Shown here piece by piece: positions 1 to 8,065 of a stretch of 64,000 nt of DNA. The notes beneath the pieces are model-generated. The model was not told the origin of the DNA. It saw only the letters and a program-made list of their open reading frames with translations, and ran no database searches. Each line of letters starts with the position of its first letter. The stretch's first letter is position 1. Origin of the DNA: Mycolicibacterium llatzerense. GTDB taxonomy: Bacteria > Actinomycetota > Actinomycetes > Mycobacteriales > Mycobacteriaceae. The stretch lies in contig NZ_JXST01000034.1 in assembly GCF_000878195.1 (NCBI RefSeq), forward strand, positions 1 through 64,000. The letters are read 5' to 3'. Position numbers and translations under genes: made by a program.

Positions 1-276
1 GCCCAAAGGGCTTGCCAAGTGTGAGTCCATCACAGCTGCTGCCAGCCGCCCATCCCGAAACTGCCGACCCTATCGATATCAACAATCACCGGATTACGGC
101 TGAATCGAATACTGAGGGTTACCAGTAATTTGGGGAGAAAGTGCTGCCCCCGAATCGCTTTCGCATTGGCCTGTCCTCCGCGGGCGCGAGGAAGACGACG
201 GGCCCCGACGTCGGCTGCGACTCGAACTGACGGCTGGTGACCACTCAACGCGGCCCGACTGCTCGGGAGGCACCGC
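1..276. other. Non-coding stretch at window start
   Basis: I see no convincing gene here. A plus-strand frame is open from the window edge to about position 129 but has no recognisable protein similarity, so I do not call it. The stretch holds the first copy of a dispersed repeat (73-130). A good Shine-Dalgarno sequence (GGGAGG, 265-270) for the next gene lies at its right end. Confidence 0.5.
73..130 (+). repeat. Dispersed repeat, copy A
   Basis: This copy shares blocks in the same order with 3669-3732: TCGATA, AATCAC, a perfect 14-mer (GAATCGAATACTGA, here 102-115), then a G-TT-CC-G-AATT block. Over the best 40 bases about 80 percent match. Both copies lie in non-coding DNA and in the same orientation. 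The function is unknown; a regulatory element, small RNA or mobile remnant are all possible. Confidence 0.6.
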
Positions 277-846
277 GTGGGTGGACACTATGACGTGGCC
301 CTTTCTGCAACAGTATTCAAAGTCGAACTTGGCGTCTCCGATGTTGATCACGGTTACTACGCCGATCACGCGCTGACCGTGGCCCGTCATCCCAGTGAGA
401 CCGATGAGCGGATGGTGGTGCGGTTGTTGGCTTTTGGGCTTCGCGCACACCGGCTCAGCGACGTCGACGGCGAGTTGGCGTTCGGGCCAGGCCTGTCCTC
501 CCCTGGTGTACCGGACTTGCGGCTCGCCGACTACACCGGACGGACCCTGGAGTGGATCAACGTCGGCCAGCCCGACGAACGCGCCTTGGGCAAGGCGGCC
601 AGCCAGGCCGACCAAGTGCTGCTCTTCCCATTCGCCGCCGGCGTGGCCACCTGGTGGCGCACCGTCGGCCCCAAGGTGGCGGGACTGCCGAACCTGTCGG
701 TGGTGCAGATACCGCACGCACCGGTGCAGCAACTGGCCCAGACTGTCGATCGGCGGGTCTCGGCGCAGGTGATGGTGATCGAAGGTCAGGTGACGATGAC
801 CGTGGGCGGAGTCGACGTCACCTTCACGCCCGAGCCATTGGAGTGA
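277..846 (+). CDS. YaeQ family protein
   Basis: The 189-residue protein matches the YaeQ family (about 180 residues): it carries the HYYxDHALTxARHPSETDERMxVRLLAF-type block near residues 25-52 and the later WINVGxPDERxLxKA block. YaeQ proteins have a PD-(D/E)XK nuclease-like fold but no firmly established reaction. The GTG at 277 is preceded by GGGAGG at 265-270 with normal spacing. A second GTG at 295 matches the usual family N-terminus (VALSAT) and is the alternative start. It appears monocistronic. Confidence 0.85.
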   Translation: MGGHYDVALSATVFKVELGVSDVDHGYYADHALTVARHPSETDERMVVRLLAFGLRAHRLSDVDGELAFGPGLSSPGVPDLRLADYTGRTLEWINVGQPDERALGKAASQADQVLLFPFAAGVATWWRTVGPKVAGLPNLSVVQIPHAPVQQLAQTVDRRVSAQVMVIEGQVTMTVGGVDVTFTPEPLE

Positions 847-1012
847 CCGTCTGAGCCCGAGGTGCTAGTCGATGGCGTTGCCAGGTCTCATCGTTTTCGG
901 TTGCCGTGTAGCGCTTTCCATCTACCACCACCGACGGTCGTTGTCACATAGCGGTATAGCAGTGAGGCGAGTCGCCACACGGGATGTCCGCGGCCGGTGC
1001 CAGGATCGAGAC

Positions 1013-1582
1013 ATGAAGAAGAACTCGGCGCGGTTGATCCCCAGGGGTACCGACGAATCGCGCCATGTGGTGGAACGGGTGCAGTTTGTCATGGACCTGA
1101 CGTCGCAGCTGAATGTCCTCCGGCACTCCGATGTCGATGGTCGCAACTCCCTGCTGAAAGAAATCCTGGGGCAGCCGCTGCCTGAGACCTGCACAATCTA
1201 CCCGCCGTTTTATTGCGACTACGGCCTAAACCTGCGTCTGGGTGATCGCGTCTTCGTCAACCAGAATTGCTCATTTTATGACCTTGGGGGCATCACAATC
1301 GGAGACCGCACAATGATCGGGCCAGGCGTCACGCTCTGTACCGCCGGCCATCCGGTCGACCCGGCGGAGCGGTTCGATGGCATCACTGTCTCCCCGATCA
1401 ATATTGGGTCAAATGTGTGGATCGGGGCCAATGCAACTATCGCTCCTGGTGTCACAATCGGTTCAGGATCGGTCGTTGCCGCGGGCGCCGTCGTGGCAAC
1501 GGATGTTCCGCCCGACTCACTCGTTAGCAGCGCTGGTCACATACATCGACGCGATCTTGGCGATGGCACCCGTTACGTGTGA
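1013..1582 (+). CDS. Sugar O-acetyltransferase (maltose/galactoside acetyltransferase family)
   Basis: This 189-residue protein is a left-handed beta-helix acetyltransferase that would move acetyl from acetyl-CoA to a sugar hydroxyl. The N-terminal part resembles the maltose acetyltransferase domain. The C-terminal half carries hexapeptide repeats (INIGSNVWIGANATIAPGV and onward), and the TAGHP motif holds the expected catalytic His. I chose the ATG at 1013 because it gives the usual family length (180-200). The frame stays open back to 872, but the added 47 residues look unlike the family. The 166 bp upstream of it hold no other gene. Confidence 0.85.
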   Translation: MKKNSARLIPRGTDESRHVVERVQFVMDLTSQLNVLRHSDVDGRNSLLKEILGQPLPETCTIYPPFYCDYGLNLRLGDRVFVNQNCSFYDLGGITIGDRTMIGPGVTLCTAGHPVDPAERFDGITVSPINIGSNVWIGANATIAPGVTIGSGSVVAAGAVVATDVPPDSLVSSAGHIHRRDLGDGTRYV

Positions 1583-1672
1583 GGGCTGGAACCCTGAACC
1601 GATCGTGGCGACCGTGCGGCTGAGCATCAAGATGATTTCACAGGCAGGCTTGCCTGTTTGTTGATTCGGGTC

Positions 1673-1678
1673 TACCGT
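1673..1678 (+). promoter_or_regulatory. Leaderless -10 hexamer for the TetR gene
   Basis: TACCGT fits the mycobacterial -10 pattern TANNNT and ends seven bases before the ATG at 1686, so transcription should begin at the start codon. No Shine-Dalgarno sequence is present. Confidence 0.5.
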
Positions 1679-1685
1679 CCCCCGT

Positions 1686-2336
1686 ATGACCGCGAGAACG
1701 CGACGGCGGCACTCCAGCGAGCGGGTTCGAATCCCTCGTGCGGAGCGGGTGGAGACGATGCGGTTGCGACTCCTGGAGGCCACGCTGTGGTGCATCGTCG
1801 ACAAGGGCTACGCGGCCACCTCCACGAATGACGTCGTGCGGCGAGCCGGGGTGTCTCGGGGCGCTCTCGCCCATCACTTCCCCACCAAGGCTGCGCTGGT
1901 AAGTGCTGCCGCCGGCCACCTGGTGGCCAAGCGCACTGTCGAATTCGAGTCGCGGATGGCCGGACTCGACCCGCAGCAGCGCACACCGGCCGCCGCGCTC
2001 GACATCCTGTGGTCGTTCTACGAACAGCCCGAATGCCGTGCCTTGGTGGAACTTTCGATCGCGGCCCGGCACGACGCCGAATTGCGTGCCTTGATGGCGA
2101 GGTGGGACGACAAGTACATCGAGATTCTGCACGCGTCGGCCACCGAATTCTTCGGCGAAGCAACCGCAGAGCCGTCGTTTGGGGTGCTGCTGCGCACCAT
2201 CACCGCGCTCTTCGACGGTCTCGGTCTCTACGACATGACCCAGAGCGACCAGCGCCAGAAGGTCGCCGAAGTGCGGGCCTTCTTCACTGCAATGTTGACT
2301 CAATTGGCACCAACCATGGGGGAAGCACATGCCTGA
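1686..2336 (+). CDS. TetR family transcriptional regulator
   Basis: The 216-residue protein has a TetR N-terminal DNA-binding domain (about residues 25-70). Its helix-turn-helix reads TSTNDVVRRAGVSRGALAHHF, and a variable ligand-binding C-terminal domain follows. The first 15 residues are Arg-rich and could be extra if translation began at the ATG at 1758. The leaderless -10 favours 1686. The stop overlaps the start of the next gene by 8 bp, so this regulator is translationally coupled to the PF10118 protein and may control that operon. Its ligand is unknown. Confidence 0.85.
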   Translation: MTARTRRRHSSERVRIPRAERVETMRLRLLEATLWCIVDKGYAATSTNDVVRRAGVSRGALAHHFPTKAALVSAAAGHLVAKRTVEFESRMAGLDPQQRTPAAALDILWSFYEQPECRALVELSIAARHDAELRALMARWDDKYIEILHASATEFFGEATAEPSFGVLLRTITALFDGLGLYDMTQSDQRQKVAEVRAFFTAMLTQLAPTMGEAHA

Positions 2337-3216
2337 CACCGCGACACGGCCCGTCCGCGCCCGGCGCATCCACTTCAACTACCCCGAGGGTGGCCTCGAA
2401 AGACACTACGTCCAGGGCGATCTGGTCATGAGCCACGTCCTGGCGTATCTGTCCTCGACGTTCCCCGAGGGCGAGGATTTCTTCGTCCGGTCCGTGCGCC
2501 ACTATGCCGATCAGGTCACCGACCCGGTTCTCAAAGAGCAGGTCAAGGGCTTCATCGGCCAGGAAGTGACGCACAGTCGTGAGCACGTCGCGCTCAACGA
2601 GCGCCTCGAGCAGATGGGCTATCCGACCCGGTACAACGACCGGTTCACCGCAAGGTCACTGCGTTGGGATGAGCGCCGATTCTCCCCGCTGACCTGTCTG
2701 GCGATGACGGCCGCATTGGAGCACTTCACCGCTGTCTTCGCCGAGTCGTTACTCGGCGACGAGGACGCCCAAGCCCTGCTCGGGTCGACCGAGGTGCGAA
2801 AGATGTTGCTATGGCACGCTTATGAGGAATCCGAACATCGTGCGGTCGCATTCGACGTGTACCGGACGGTGGGCGGCAGCGAGCGACGCAGGATCTGGAC
2901 CATGCGCATGGTGACGCTCACCTTCTTCGGCAGCATCGTCGCGTTCACCACGCTGTCCATGCTCAGGGACCGCGCGACCTACAATCCCGTGCGCCTGTTC
3001 GGCAGCCTGTGGCGTCTGCGCCGCTCTCCCTTTCTGAAACGATCTGTGCTCCAACGGTTTCGGAAGTACAACACCGTAGGATTCCATCCGAACGATGTCG
3101 ACAACACTGCGCTGCTGGAGCGTTGGCAACCGGAGCTATTCGGCGAGACCGGCCAACTGGCCCACAACATGGCCGACGCCGCGGTGTCTGCGCACTACAA
3201 GTCGGTTGAGAAATGA
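2329..3216 (+). CDS. Predicted metal-dependent hydrolase (PF10118 family)
   Basis: The 295 residues fit the PF10118 family throughout. The opening reads RRIHFNYPEG; then come helical blocks with conserved Glu/His: QEVTHSREH (about 76-84), ALEHFTAVFAE (about 125-135) and HAYEESEHRAVAFD (about 162-175). The spaced E/H pairs look like a ferritin-type di-metal site. A hydrophobic segment after residue 195 may touch the membrane. The family is annotated as a metal-dependent hydrolase, but its substrate is not known. The ATG overlaps the TetR stop by 8 bp. Confidence 0.8.
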   Translation: MPDTATRPVRARRIHFNYPEGGLERHYVQGDLVMSHVLAYLSSTFPEGEDFFVRSVRHYADQVTDPVLKEQVKGFIGQEVTHSREHVALNERLEQMGYPTRYNDRFTARSLRWDERRFSPLTCLAMTAALEHFTAVFAESLLGDEDAQALLGSTEVRKMLLWHAYEESEHRAVAFDVYRTVGGSERRRIWTMRMVTLTFFGSIVAFTTLSMLRDRATYNPVRLFGSLWRLRRSPFLKRSVLQRFRKYNTVGFHPNDVDNTALLERWQPELFGETGQLAHNMADAAVSAHYKSVEK

Positions 3217-3278
3217 CCGAGTCACGTGGCGCTGACCGATCCGAACTGACTGACGGAGTGATGCTTCCGTTCGCGCAG

Positions 3279-3284
3279 TAGGCT
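3279..3284 (+). promoter_or_regulatory. Leaderless -10 hexamer for the small membrane protein
   Basis: TAGGCT (TANNNT) ends six bases before the GTG at 3291. This is the leaderless arrangement and supports that small gene as real. Confidence 0.5.
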
Positions 3285-3290
3285 CACGGC

Positions 3291-3500
3291 GTGCACAACG
3301 TGACCTTGGCCAACGCCGCGTCGACGGCCACGCTGACGGTGGGGCTGGCGGTCTATGCAGCATTGATTTTGGCCGGCATTGCCGTGGCGATCTACGACGC
3401 TCGTCGGCACCGGCGGCGCCGGGCGATCGCCGCCGCGGTGATGGTCGGGGTGCTGACCCTGGGCGGGCTGGTTATCGCGATCGCCAGCAGTGTCGCGTGA
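3291..3500 (+). CDS. Small two-helix membrane protein
   Basis: The 69-residue protein has two clear membrane segments (about residues 12-34 and 45-66). Between them lies a very basic loop (DARRHRRRR), which the positive-inside rule places in the cytoplasm. I recognise no family. Support for the gene comes from the leaderless -10 hexamer placed exactly before the GTG and from the coherent two-helix design. The function is unknown. Confidence 0.6.
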   Translation: MHNVTLANAASTATLTVGLAVYAALILAGIAVAIYDARRHRRRRAIAAAVMVGVLTLGGLVIAIASSVA

Positions 3501-3523
3501 ACCGTCACAACGCGGCGGCGTGA

Positions 3524-3541
3524 CCACCGGGCGGTTGGTGG
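3524..3541 (+). terminator. Weak hairpin, possible terminator
   Basis: CCACC (3524-3528) pairs with GGTGG (3537-3541) across an eight-base loop, 24 bp after a stop codon. There is no T-run, so this is only a candidate. Confidence 0.25.
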
Positions 3542-3668
3542 GGTCGGGCAACTCTCGGCAATAGTCCTTCAAAGACAGTCCCCCACGACGCGTCGATTCC
3601 GCGAGCGACCCCCAGCGACCCTCAGACCGAAGAACCGGGCCGATGTTCTCTCCCTCAAATCCGCTGCG

Positions 3669-3732
3669 TCGATAGCCGAATCACGCATTCGGGGCAATAC
3701 GGCCGAATCGAATACTGACGTTTGCCGGCAAT
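3669..3732 (+). repeat. Dispersed repeat, copy B
   Basis: Second copy of the element at 73-130, in the same orientation and about 3.6 kb away. The perfect 14-mer lies at 3705-3718. The TCGATA and AATCAC blocks upstream and the AATT block downstream keep their order, with spacing shifts of a base or two. Confidence 0.6.
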
Positions 3733-3971
3733 TCTCGCCGTGTTCTTCCGATAATCGTGAAGATTATTGCACAACAGCGTGTTTCGCACCACGCCTCGGA
3801 AATCCGTTGCGCGACATCGATCTACGCACCGCGCTATTTCAAGTGTCGCAACGGATTCTGCGACCCGCCCGGGCAGATATATGACCGCACGCGCAGGCCA
3901 TCGGCGATAGAAGATTGCCAAATCAGCAAACTGCATTGCCACTTTTGGGCCGACGAAGGGATGCTGAGGAT

Positions 3972-4658
3972 ATGAGTGAACGACCGAGCGGCTTCGGAGC
4001 CGCATCCCTGGTATCCACGTACGCTGAGCAGGCCCCGCAGACCGTGCCCGGCTATCACGACATCCACACCATGGCGTCGGTGTTGCTAGCCGAGGAAGCA
4101 CCCGCAGACGCACAGGTCCTAGTGCTGGGCGCCGGGGGCGGTCTGGAGATCAAGGCCTTCGCCACAGCACACCCACGGTGGAAGTTCATGGCCGTTGACC
4201 CGTCTGCACCCATGATCGACCTCGCCAAGGACACCCTCGGGCCGCTCGCCGCACGCATGGACGTGCACGAAGGATACGTCGACGACGCCCCCGAAGGGCC
4301 GTTCGACGCCGCGACGGCGCTGCTGCTACTGCACTTGACCGAACCGGAGGATCGATTACGTACCGTCGCCGAGGTGCACCGCCGGCTACGGCCTGGCGCA
4401 CCGTTTCTCGTCATGCACGTCAGCTATCCACAAGAAGACGATGCCAAACGTCAACGGTGGCTTGACAGACACGTCGCCTATCTTCTCGCCGCAGGCAACC
4501 AGCCCGCCTACGTCGAGATGGCCAGCGAGATGATCAACCAGCACATGCCTGCGCTGAGCCCAGACGAAGACCGTGCCATTCTCGAACGCGCCGGATTCAC
4601 CAACGTCACTGAGTTCTTCTCGGCGTTCACTTTCCGCGGCTGGGTCGGCTACGCCTGA
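3972..4658 (+). CDS. Class I SAM-dependent methyltransferase
   Basis: The 228-residue protein has a Rossmann methyltransferase core: motif I VLVLGAGGGLEIKAFA (about 48-63), then the acidic strand end FMAVDPS (about 72-78) and a DAATALLLLHL motif IV. This resembles small-molecule or tRNA (cmo5U-like) methyltransferases; the substrate cannot be told. The ATG at 3972 has GAGGAT just upstream. The gene ends six bases before a decayed phosphatase frame. Confidence 0.8.
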   Translation: MSERPSGFGAASLVSTYAEQAPQTVPGYHDIHTMASVLLAEEAPADAQVLVLGAGGGLEIKAFATAHPRWKFMAVDPSAPMIDLAKDTLGPLAARMDVHEGYVDDAPEGPFDAATALLLLHLTEPEDRLRTVAEVHRRLRPGAPFLVMHVSYPQEDDAKRQRWLDRHVAYLLAAGNQPAYVEMASEMINQHMPALSPDEDRAILERAGFTNVTEFFSAFTFRGWVGYA

Positions 4659-4664
4659 CCGGAC

Positions 4665-5039
4665 GTGATCGTGCGGTTCGGGTCCACGGGTTACGCCGCG
4701 CAGTGGTGGGAGTGCATGGCCTGCGGCGTGGTCGGCTGGGCCAGTGCAGTCCTGCAGACTCTGGTAGGCGTGTCGCCTGCCGACGTGATGAGCGACTACC
4801 TGCTCACCAATGAGTACTCAAAGAAGTCCATCGATGCCGGAGTAGCTGCCGCCACTGGGGCGCACGGACCAGAAGCCGGAGCCGGAACTCGGGTGATACT
4901 CGGTGTGTTCCCCGAGGCGTTGCAGTCCGGTCTGGACGAGGTGCGCACACGGTACGGCTCGATGGAGCGTTACCTGACCGACGGCGTGGGGCTGAGCCCC
5001 GCCACGATCGCAGCGCTGAAGACGACGCTGACCGCCTGA
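4665..5039 (+). pseudogene. Truncated tyrosine phosphatase (C-terminal part only)
   Basis: From about residue 24 onward this frame reads like the C-terminal third of a mycobacterial PtpB-type tyrosine/serine phosphatase: GWASAVLQTLVGVSP, DYLLTNEYSKKSID, GSMERYLTDGVGLSP. The family's catalytic signature HCxAGKDRxG should come just before GWASAV. Here the frame reads CMACGVVGW, with no Cys-X5-Arg, and about 150 N-terminal residues are absent. It is therefore inactive as a phosphatase and probably a deletion remnant. An intact relative lies at 34724-35395. Confidence 0.75.
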
Positions 5040-5139
5040 CCCGCGCGGGGTGTCCCGCCACGGCGATCGATGGCGGCTCACAACCGGTTTGGACCGCTCG
5101 AGCTCAAACGGGTGTGCGGGATCTGCACTCGACCGATAC

Positions 5140-5153
5140 TAGAACGTGTTCTA
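5140..5153. promoter_or_regulatory. KstR-type operator palindrome
   Basis: TAGAACGTGTTCTA is near-perfectly symmetric and matches every defined base of the KstR consensus TNNAACNNGTTNNA, the cholesterol-catabolism repressor site. It ends nine bases before the ATG of the esterase gene at 5163, where a bound repressor would cover the transcription start. The match is seen directly; binding by KstR is inferred. Confidence 0.7.
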
Positions 5154-5162
5154 ATTCGGTGC

Positions 5163-6320
5163 ATGTCCGGTTCAGCGGAGGGGCACACTGACCCCGCGTT
5201 TGCGGAAGTGAAAGCCGTCTTTGAAGCAGGTTTGGCCAACGGCGATGACCTCGGCGCCTCGGTAGCGGTATTCGTCGACGGCCGTGCGGTGGTGGATCTG
5301 TGGGGAGGCATCGCCGACAGGAGGACTGGACGTCCATGGACGCGCGACACCGCTTGTCCGACCTTTTCCTGCACCAAAGGTGTCACGGCGACCGCGGCCC
5401 TCATGGTCGCCCAGCAATGCGGCCACGGCCCTGACGAACCGGTGAGCGCTTGGTGGCCGGAATTCGCACAACACGACAAGCACGAGACCACGCTGAGCGA
5501 CTTGATGTCCCATCGGGCCGGATTGCCCGTGTTGGAGCGCCCGGTTTCGGCGGCCCAAACCACGGATCCTGCTGCGATGGCCGACCTGCTGGCGCGCCAA
5601 TCCCCTCTCTGGCGGCCGGGGACCGAACATGGTTATCACGCTTTGACTTTCGGGTGGCTGGTCGGTGAATTCGTGCGCCGCCACACCGATATGACAGTCG
5701 GCGAGTTCACCCGGCGACACCTGGGTGATCGGCTGCTCATCGGCGCTTCCGGTGCGGCGGCACGCGAGGCTGCACGGATCAGTTCGCCACCGCCCGACCA
5801 GCGTGTCTGGAAGGCTGAGAACGCGCCGCCGATACCGGACGATGCAGTCGCCGAGATGGTGGCCGCGATCGCCGATTCGGAATCGCTGTTCATCCGGGCA
5901 TCGTCGAATCCTGTTGCGTCCTATAATGATCCAGAAGTATTGGCGGCCGGTTGGCCTGCGGCTGGCCTGGTCACCACCGCTCGTGATCTGGCCAAATTCT
6001 ATGGCGATCTGATCAGCGGAACCCTGATCGCCCCAGGTTCTCTGCGGGAAGCGATCATCGAACGCGTACGCGGCCGCGACCGGGTGCTGCGCTTGGAAAG
6101 TGCATTTGGGCTCGGCTACATGCTGCCGTCGCAGAACTTCGTGGTGCCCGAACCTGCGCGATGCACTGTATTCGGTCACCCGGGGGCCGGTGGCTCGGTG
6201 GGACTGGCAGATCTCGAACACAAGGTCGCTTTCGCTTTCGTGCCCAATCTGCGCCGAGACTGGCTGGCCGGCGATCGCCGCGCCTATCGGCTCGTCGCCG
6301 CGGTCTACGACGCGCTGTGA
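5163..6320 (+). CDS. Beta-lactamase-fold serine hydrolase (esterase, class C/EstB type)
   Basis: The 385-residue protein belongs to the beta-lactamase/EstB serine hydrolase family. The nucleophile motif SCTKG (SxxK, about residue 74) follows the typical SxxK context. YHALTFGW supplies the catalytic Tyr, and HPGAGGSVG near the C-terminus is the family's HxG element. There is no signal peptide, so it should be cytoplasmic. The ATG at 5163 lies nine bases after a KstR-type operator, which points to a role in sterol or lipid ester metabolism, possibly a sterol-ester or side-chain thioester hydrolase. Mycobacterial Lip-type proteins are the closest named group. Confidence 0.85.
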   Translation: MSGSAEGHTDPAFAEVKAVFEAGLANGDDLGASVAVFVDGRAVVDLWGGIADRRTGRPWTRDTACPTFSCTKGVTATAALMVAQQCGHGPDEPVSAWWPEFAQHDKHETTLSDLMSHRAGLPVLERPVSAAQTTDPAAMADLLARQSPLWRPGTEHGYHALTFGWLVGEFVRRHTDMTVGEFTRRHLGDRLLIGASGAAAREAARISSPPPDQRVWKAENAPPIPDDAVAEMVAAIADSESLFIRASSNPVASYNDPEVLAAGWPAAGLVTTARDLAKFYGDLISGTLIAPGSLREAIIERVRGRDRVLRLESAFGLGYMLPSQNFVVPEPARCTVFGHPGAGGSVGLADLEHKVAFAFVPNLRRDWLAGDRRAYRLVAAVYDAL

Positions 6321-6365
6321 CACCGCGACGCAACTGACGCGCGCGGCGCCCCCACACTCATATCT

Positions 6366-6519
6366 TTTCCATTCTACGGAAGCGATAACTGCTCGGGGCT
6401 ACTGCAACAACATCCGACCAATCCGTCCTAGCAAGAGCATGAATCAACCAGGATTCGGCTACGGCCTGCTCCTCAGGGTGCAAGTACCCGTATCCAATAA
6501 GCATTACATGGAATGGAAA
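6366..6519. promoter_or_regulatory. Inverted 9-mer pair upstream of the MarR gene
   Basis: TTTCCATTC (6366-6374) and its exact reverse complement GAATGGAAA (6511-6519) bracket 136 bp of non-coding DNA. The right arm lies just upstream of the -10 hexamer of the MarR gene. These may be two operator sites for the regulator. Nothing else is seen in this 218-bp gap. Confidence 0.35.
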
Positions 6520-6526
6520 TATCGCG

Positions 6527-6532
6527 TAGGGT
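6527..6532 (+). promoter_or_regulatory. Leaderless -10 hexamer for the MarR gene
   Basis: TAGGGT (TANNNT) ends six bases before the GTG at 6539 and decides that start. Confidence 0.5.
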
Positions 6533-6538
6533 GACATT

Positions 6539-7000
6539 GTGGCGGATGACGGGCCGGCGGAGGTCTTCGATCGACTGGTGCGGGTGCAGATCTTGCTCTG
6601 GAATGGGGTCGATGACCGGCTCCGCGAAGAGCATGACCTGCCGCTGACGTGGTTCGAGTTGATGCGCGTCGTCGCTCGGCTCGACCAGGCTCGCGTTCGC
6701 GACATCGCCGAGGCGTTGATCATCACCGAGGGCGGTGCAAGCAAGCTGGCCGACCGCATCCAAGCCGCCGGTTACCTAAGCCGGCAACAACACCCGGTGG
6801 ACGGCCGTTCCTCGCAGGTCGTGCTGACCCCTGTGGGACGAGAAGTCCTGCGAGCGGCGGCAGCGACCCTCGACGACGAACTCAGCGACCGCATCGGAGC
6901 GGTCCTCACGAGCGATGTCATGGCGCGATTCAACGCCACCCTCGAACTGCTGCGGGTATCTAACCTGAGCAGCGACGAAACCAGGAGTGCATATCAATGA
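6539..7000 (+). CDS. MarR family transcriptional regulator
   Basis: The 153-residue protein has the MarR winged helix-turn-helix. Recognition helices fall around residues 55-80 (RDIAEALIITEGGASKLADRI), and the wing contains HPVDGRSSQVVLT. The GTG start follows a leaderless -10 hexamer. The stop overlaps the next start by four bases (ATGA), so regulator and quinone oxidoreductase form one translation-coupled unit, probably autoregulated and responsive to an electrophile or quinone-like compound (inference). Confidence 0.85.
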   Translation: MADDGPAEVFDRLVRVQILLWNGVDDRLREEHDLPLTWFELMRVVARLDQARVRDIAEALIITEGGASKLADRIQAAGYLSRQQHPVDGRSSQVVLTPVGREVLRAAAATLDDELSDRIGAVLTSDVMARFNATLELLRVSNLSSDETRSAYQ

Positions 7001-7986
7001 CCGACCTACCTGACACGATGCGCGCGGTAGTCCTGGCTGCTCCCGGGCCACCCGAGGCACTGCACCTGCGCGAGCTACCGATCCCGACACCCGAACCCGG
7101 CCAGGTCCTGATCCGAGTAAAGGCCTTCGGGCTCAACCGATCCGAACTCCACACCCGACTCGGCCTGGCCGACGGCGTCACCTTCCCCCGTGTGCTGGGC
7201 ATCGAGGCCGTCGGAGTGGTCGCCGCCTGCCCCGGCCGCGAGGTGGCCGTGGGGCAACAGGTGGCCGCCATGATGGGCGGGATGGGTCGCACCTACGACG
7301 GCGGCTACGCCGAATACACCTGTGTGCCCGTCTCGCAGGTCATTCCGTTCACCAGCACTCTGGACTGGGCAACACTCGGCGCGGTCCCGGAGATGCTGCA
7401 GACCTCGAACGGCTCGCTCACTGTCGGCCTCGACGCCCAACCGGGGCAATCGATCCTGATCCGCGGCGGCACTTCCTCGGTCGGCATGACCACCGCCATC
7501 CTCGCCAAAGGCCGCGGCATGACGGTGCTCGCCACCACCCGCAACCCTGACAAGTCCGGGGCGTTGGAACAGATCGGCGTCGACCACATCCTCATCGACA
7601 CCGGCGAGATCGCAACACAGGTGCGCGAGATCATCGACGGCGGCGTCGATACCGCTCTCGAACTCATCGGCACTCCGACGCTGCCGGACACGCTGCGCGC
7701 CACCCGAATCCACGGCGTCGTCTGCTTCACCGGCATGCTGTCCAACCAGTGGATAGTCGACCAGTTCTACCCCATCGACTATCTGCCGCGCGGCGTCCGG
7801 CTGACCGCCTACGGCGGCGACGCCAACGACCTCTCCCCCAGAGTTCTGCAGGATTTCCTGGACGCCGTCGCCGCCGGTACGGCGATCGTCCCCGTCCACC
7901 GCATCTTCGGCCTCGACCAGATCGCAGAGGCTCACGCATACATGGAGTCCGGCAAGGCAACCGGCAAGCTCGTCGTTACGACCTGA
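6997..7986 (+). CDS. Zinc-independent alcohol dehydrogenase / quinone oxidoreductase (MDR family)
   Basis: The 329 residues form a medium-chain dehydrogenase: GroES-like N-domain (VKAFGLNRSELHTRLG, about 41-56), then a Rossmann NADPH domain with GGTSSVGMTTAILAK (about 158-172). The zinc-binding Cys/His residues of classical alcohol dehydrogenases are missing, so it is the quinone reductase type (QOR). It probably reduces quinones or enones with NADPH. It overlaps the MarR gene by four bases. Confidence 0.85.
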   Translation: MTDLPDTMRAVVLAAPGPPEALHLRELPIPTPEPGQVLIRVKAFGLNRSELHTRLGLADGVTFPRVLGIEAVGVVAACPGREVAVGQQVAAMMGGMGRTYDGGYAEYTCVPVSQVIPFTSTLDWATLGAVPEMLQTSNGSLTVGLDAQPGQSILIRGGTSSVGMTTAILAKGRGMTVLATTRNPDKSGALEQIGVDHILIDTGEIATQVREIIDGGVDTALELIGTPTLPDTLRATRIHGVVCFTGMLSNQWIVDQFYPIDYLPRGVRLTAYGGDANDLSPRVLQDFLDAVAAGTAIVPVHRIFGLDQIAEAHAYMESGKATGKLVVTT

Positions 7987-8065
7987 CACCGGACCGAACA
8001 AGGAATAACCCCGCCCGCGACGGACTTGCCTCAAGAGTCATCCTTTCCCTGACTCAGGAGCATCC

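Larger units (their letters stand above)
3501..3971. other. Intergenic region with repeat copy B
   Basis: These 471 bp have no convincing gene; short frames on both strands look random. The left end has a weak hairpin after the small membrane-protein gene. The middle holds dispersed repeat copy B (3669-3732). The right half (about 3740-3950) is visibly AT-richer than the flanking genes, as expected for a control region or old inserted DNA. Confidence 0.5.

Noticed and set aside
1721..1737. tRNA T-arm-like sequence (GGGTTCGAATCCC) in the start of the TetR gene
   Set aside because: No D-arm, anticodon arm or acceptor partner lies upstream, the T-stem has a mismatch, and the bases are inside a good reading frame. 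It could be an old attachment-site scar but no integrase or second copy is seen.
5172..6323. A 383-codon minus-strand frame
   Set aside because: It is antisense to the beta-lactamase-fold hydrolase, which has the SxxK and HxG motifs.
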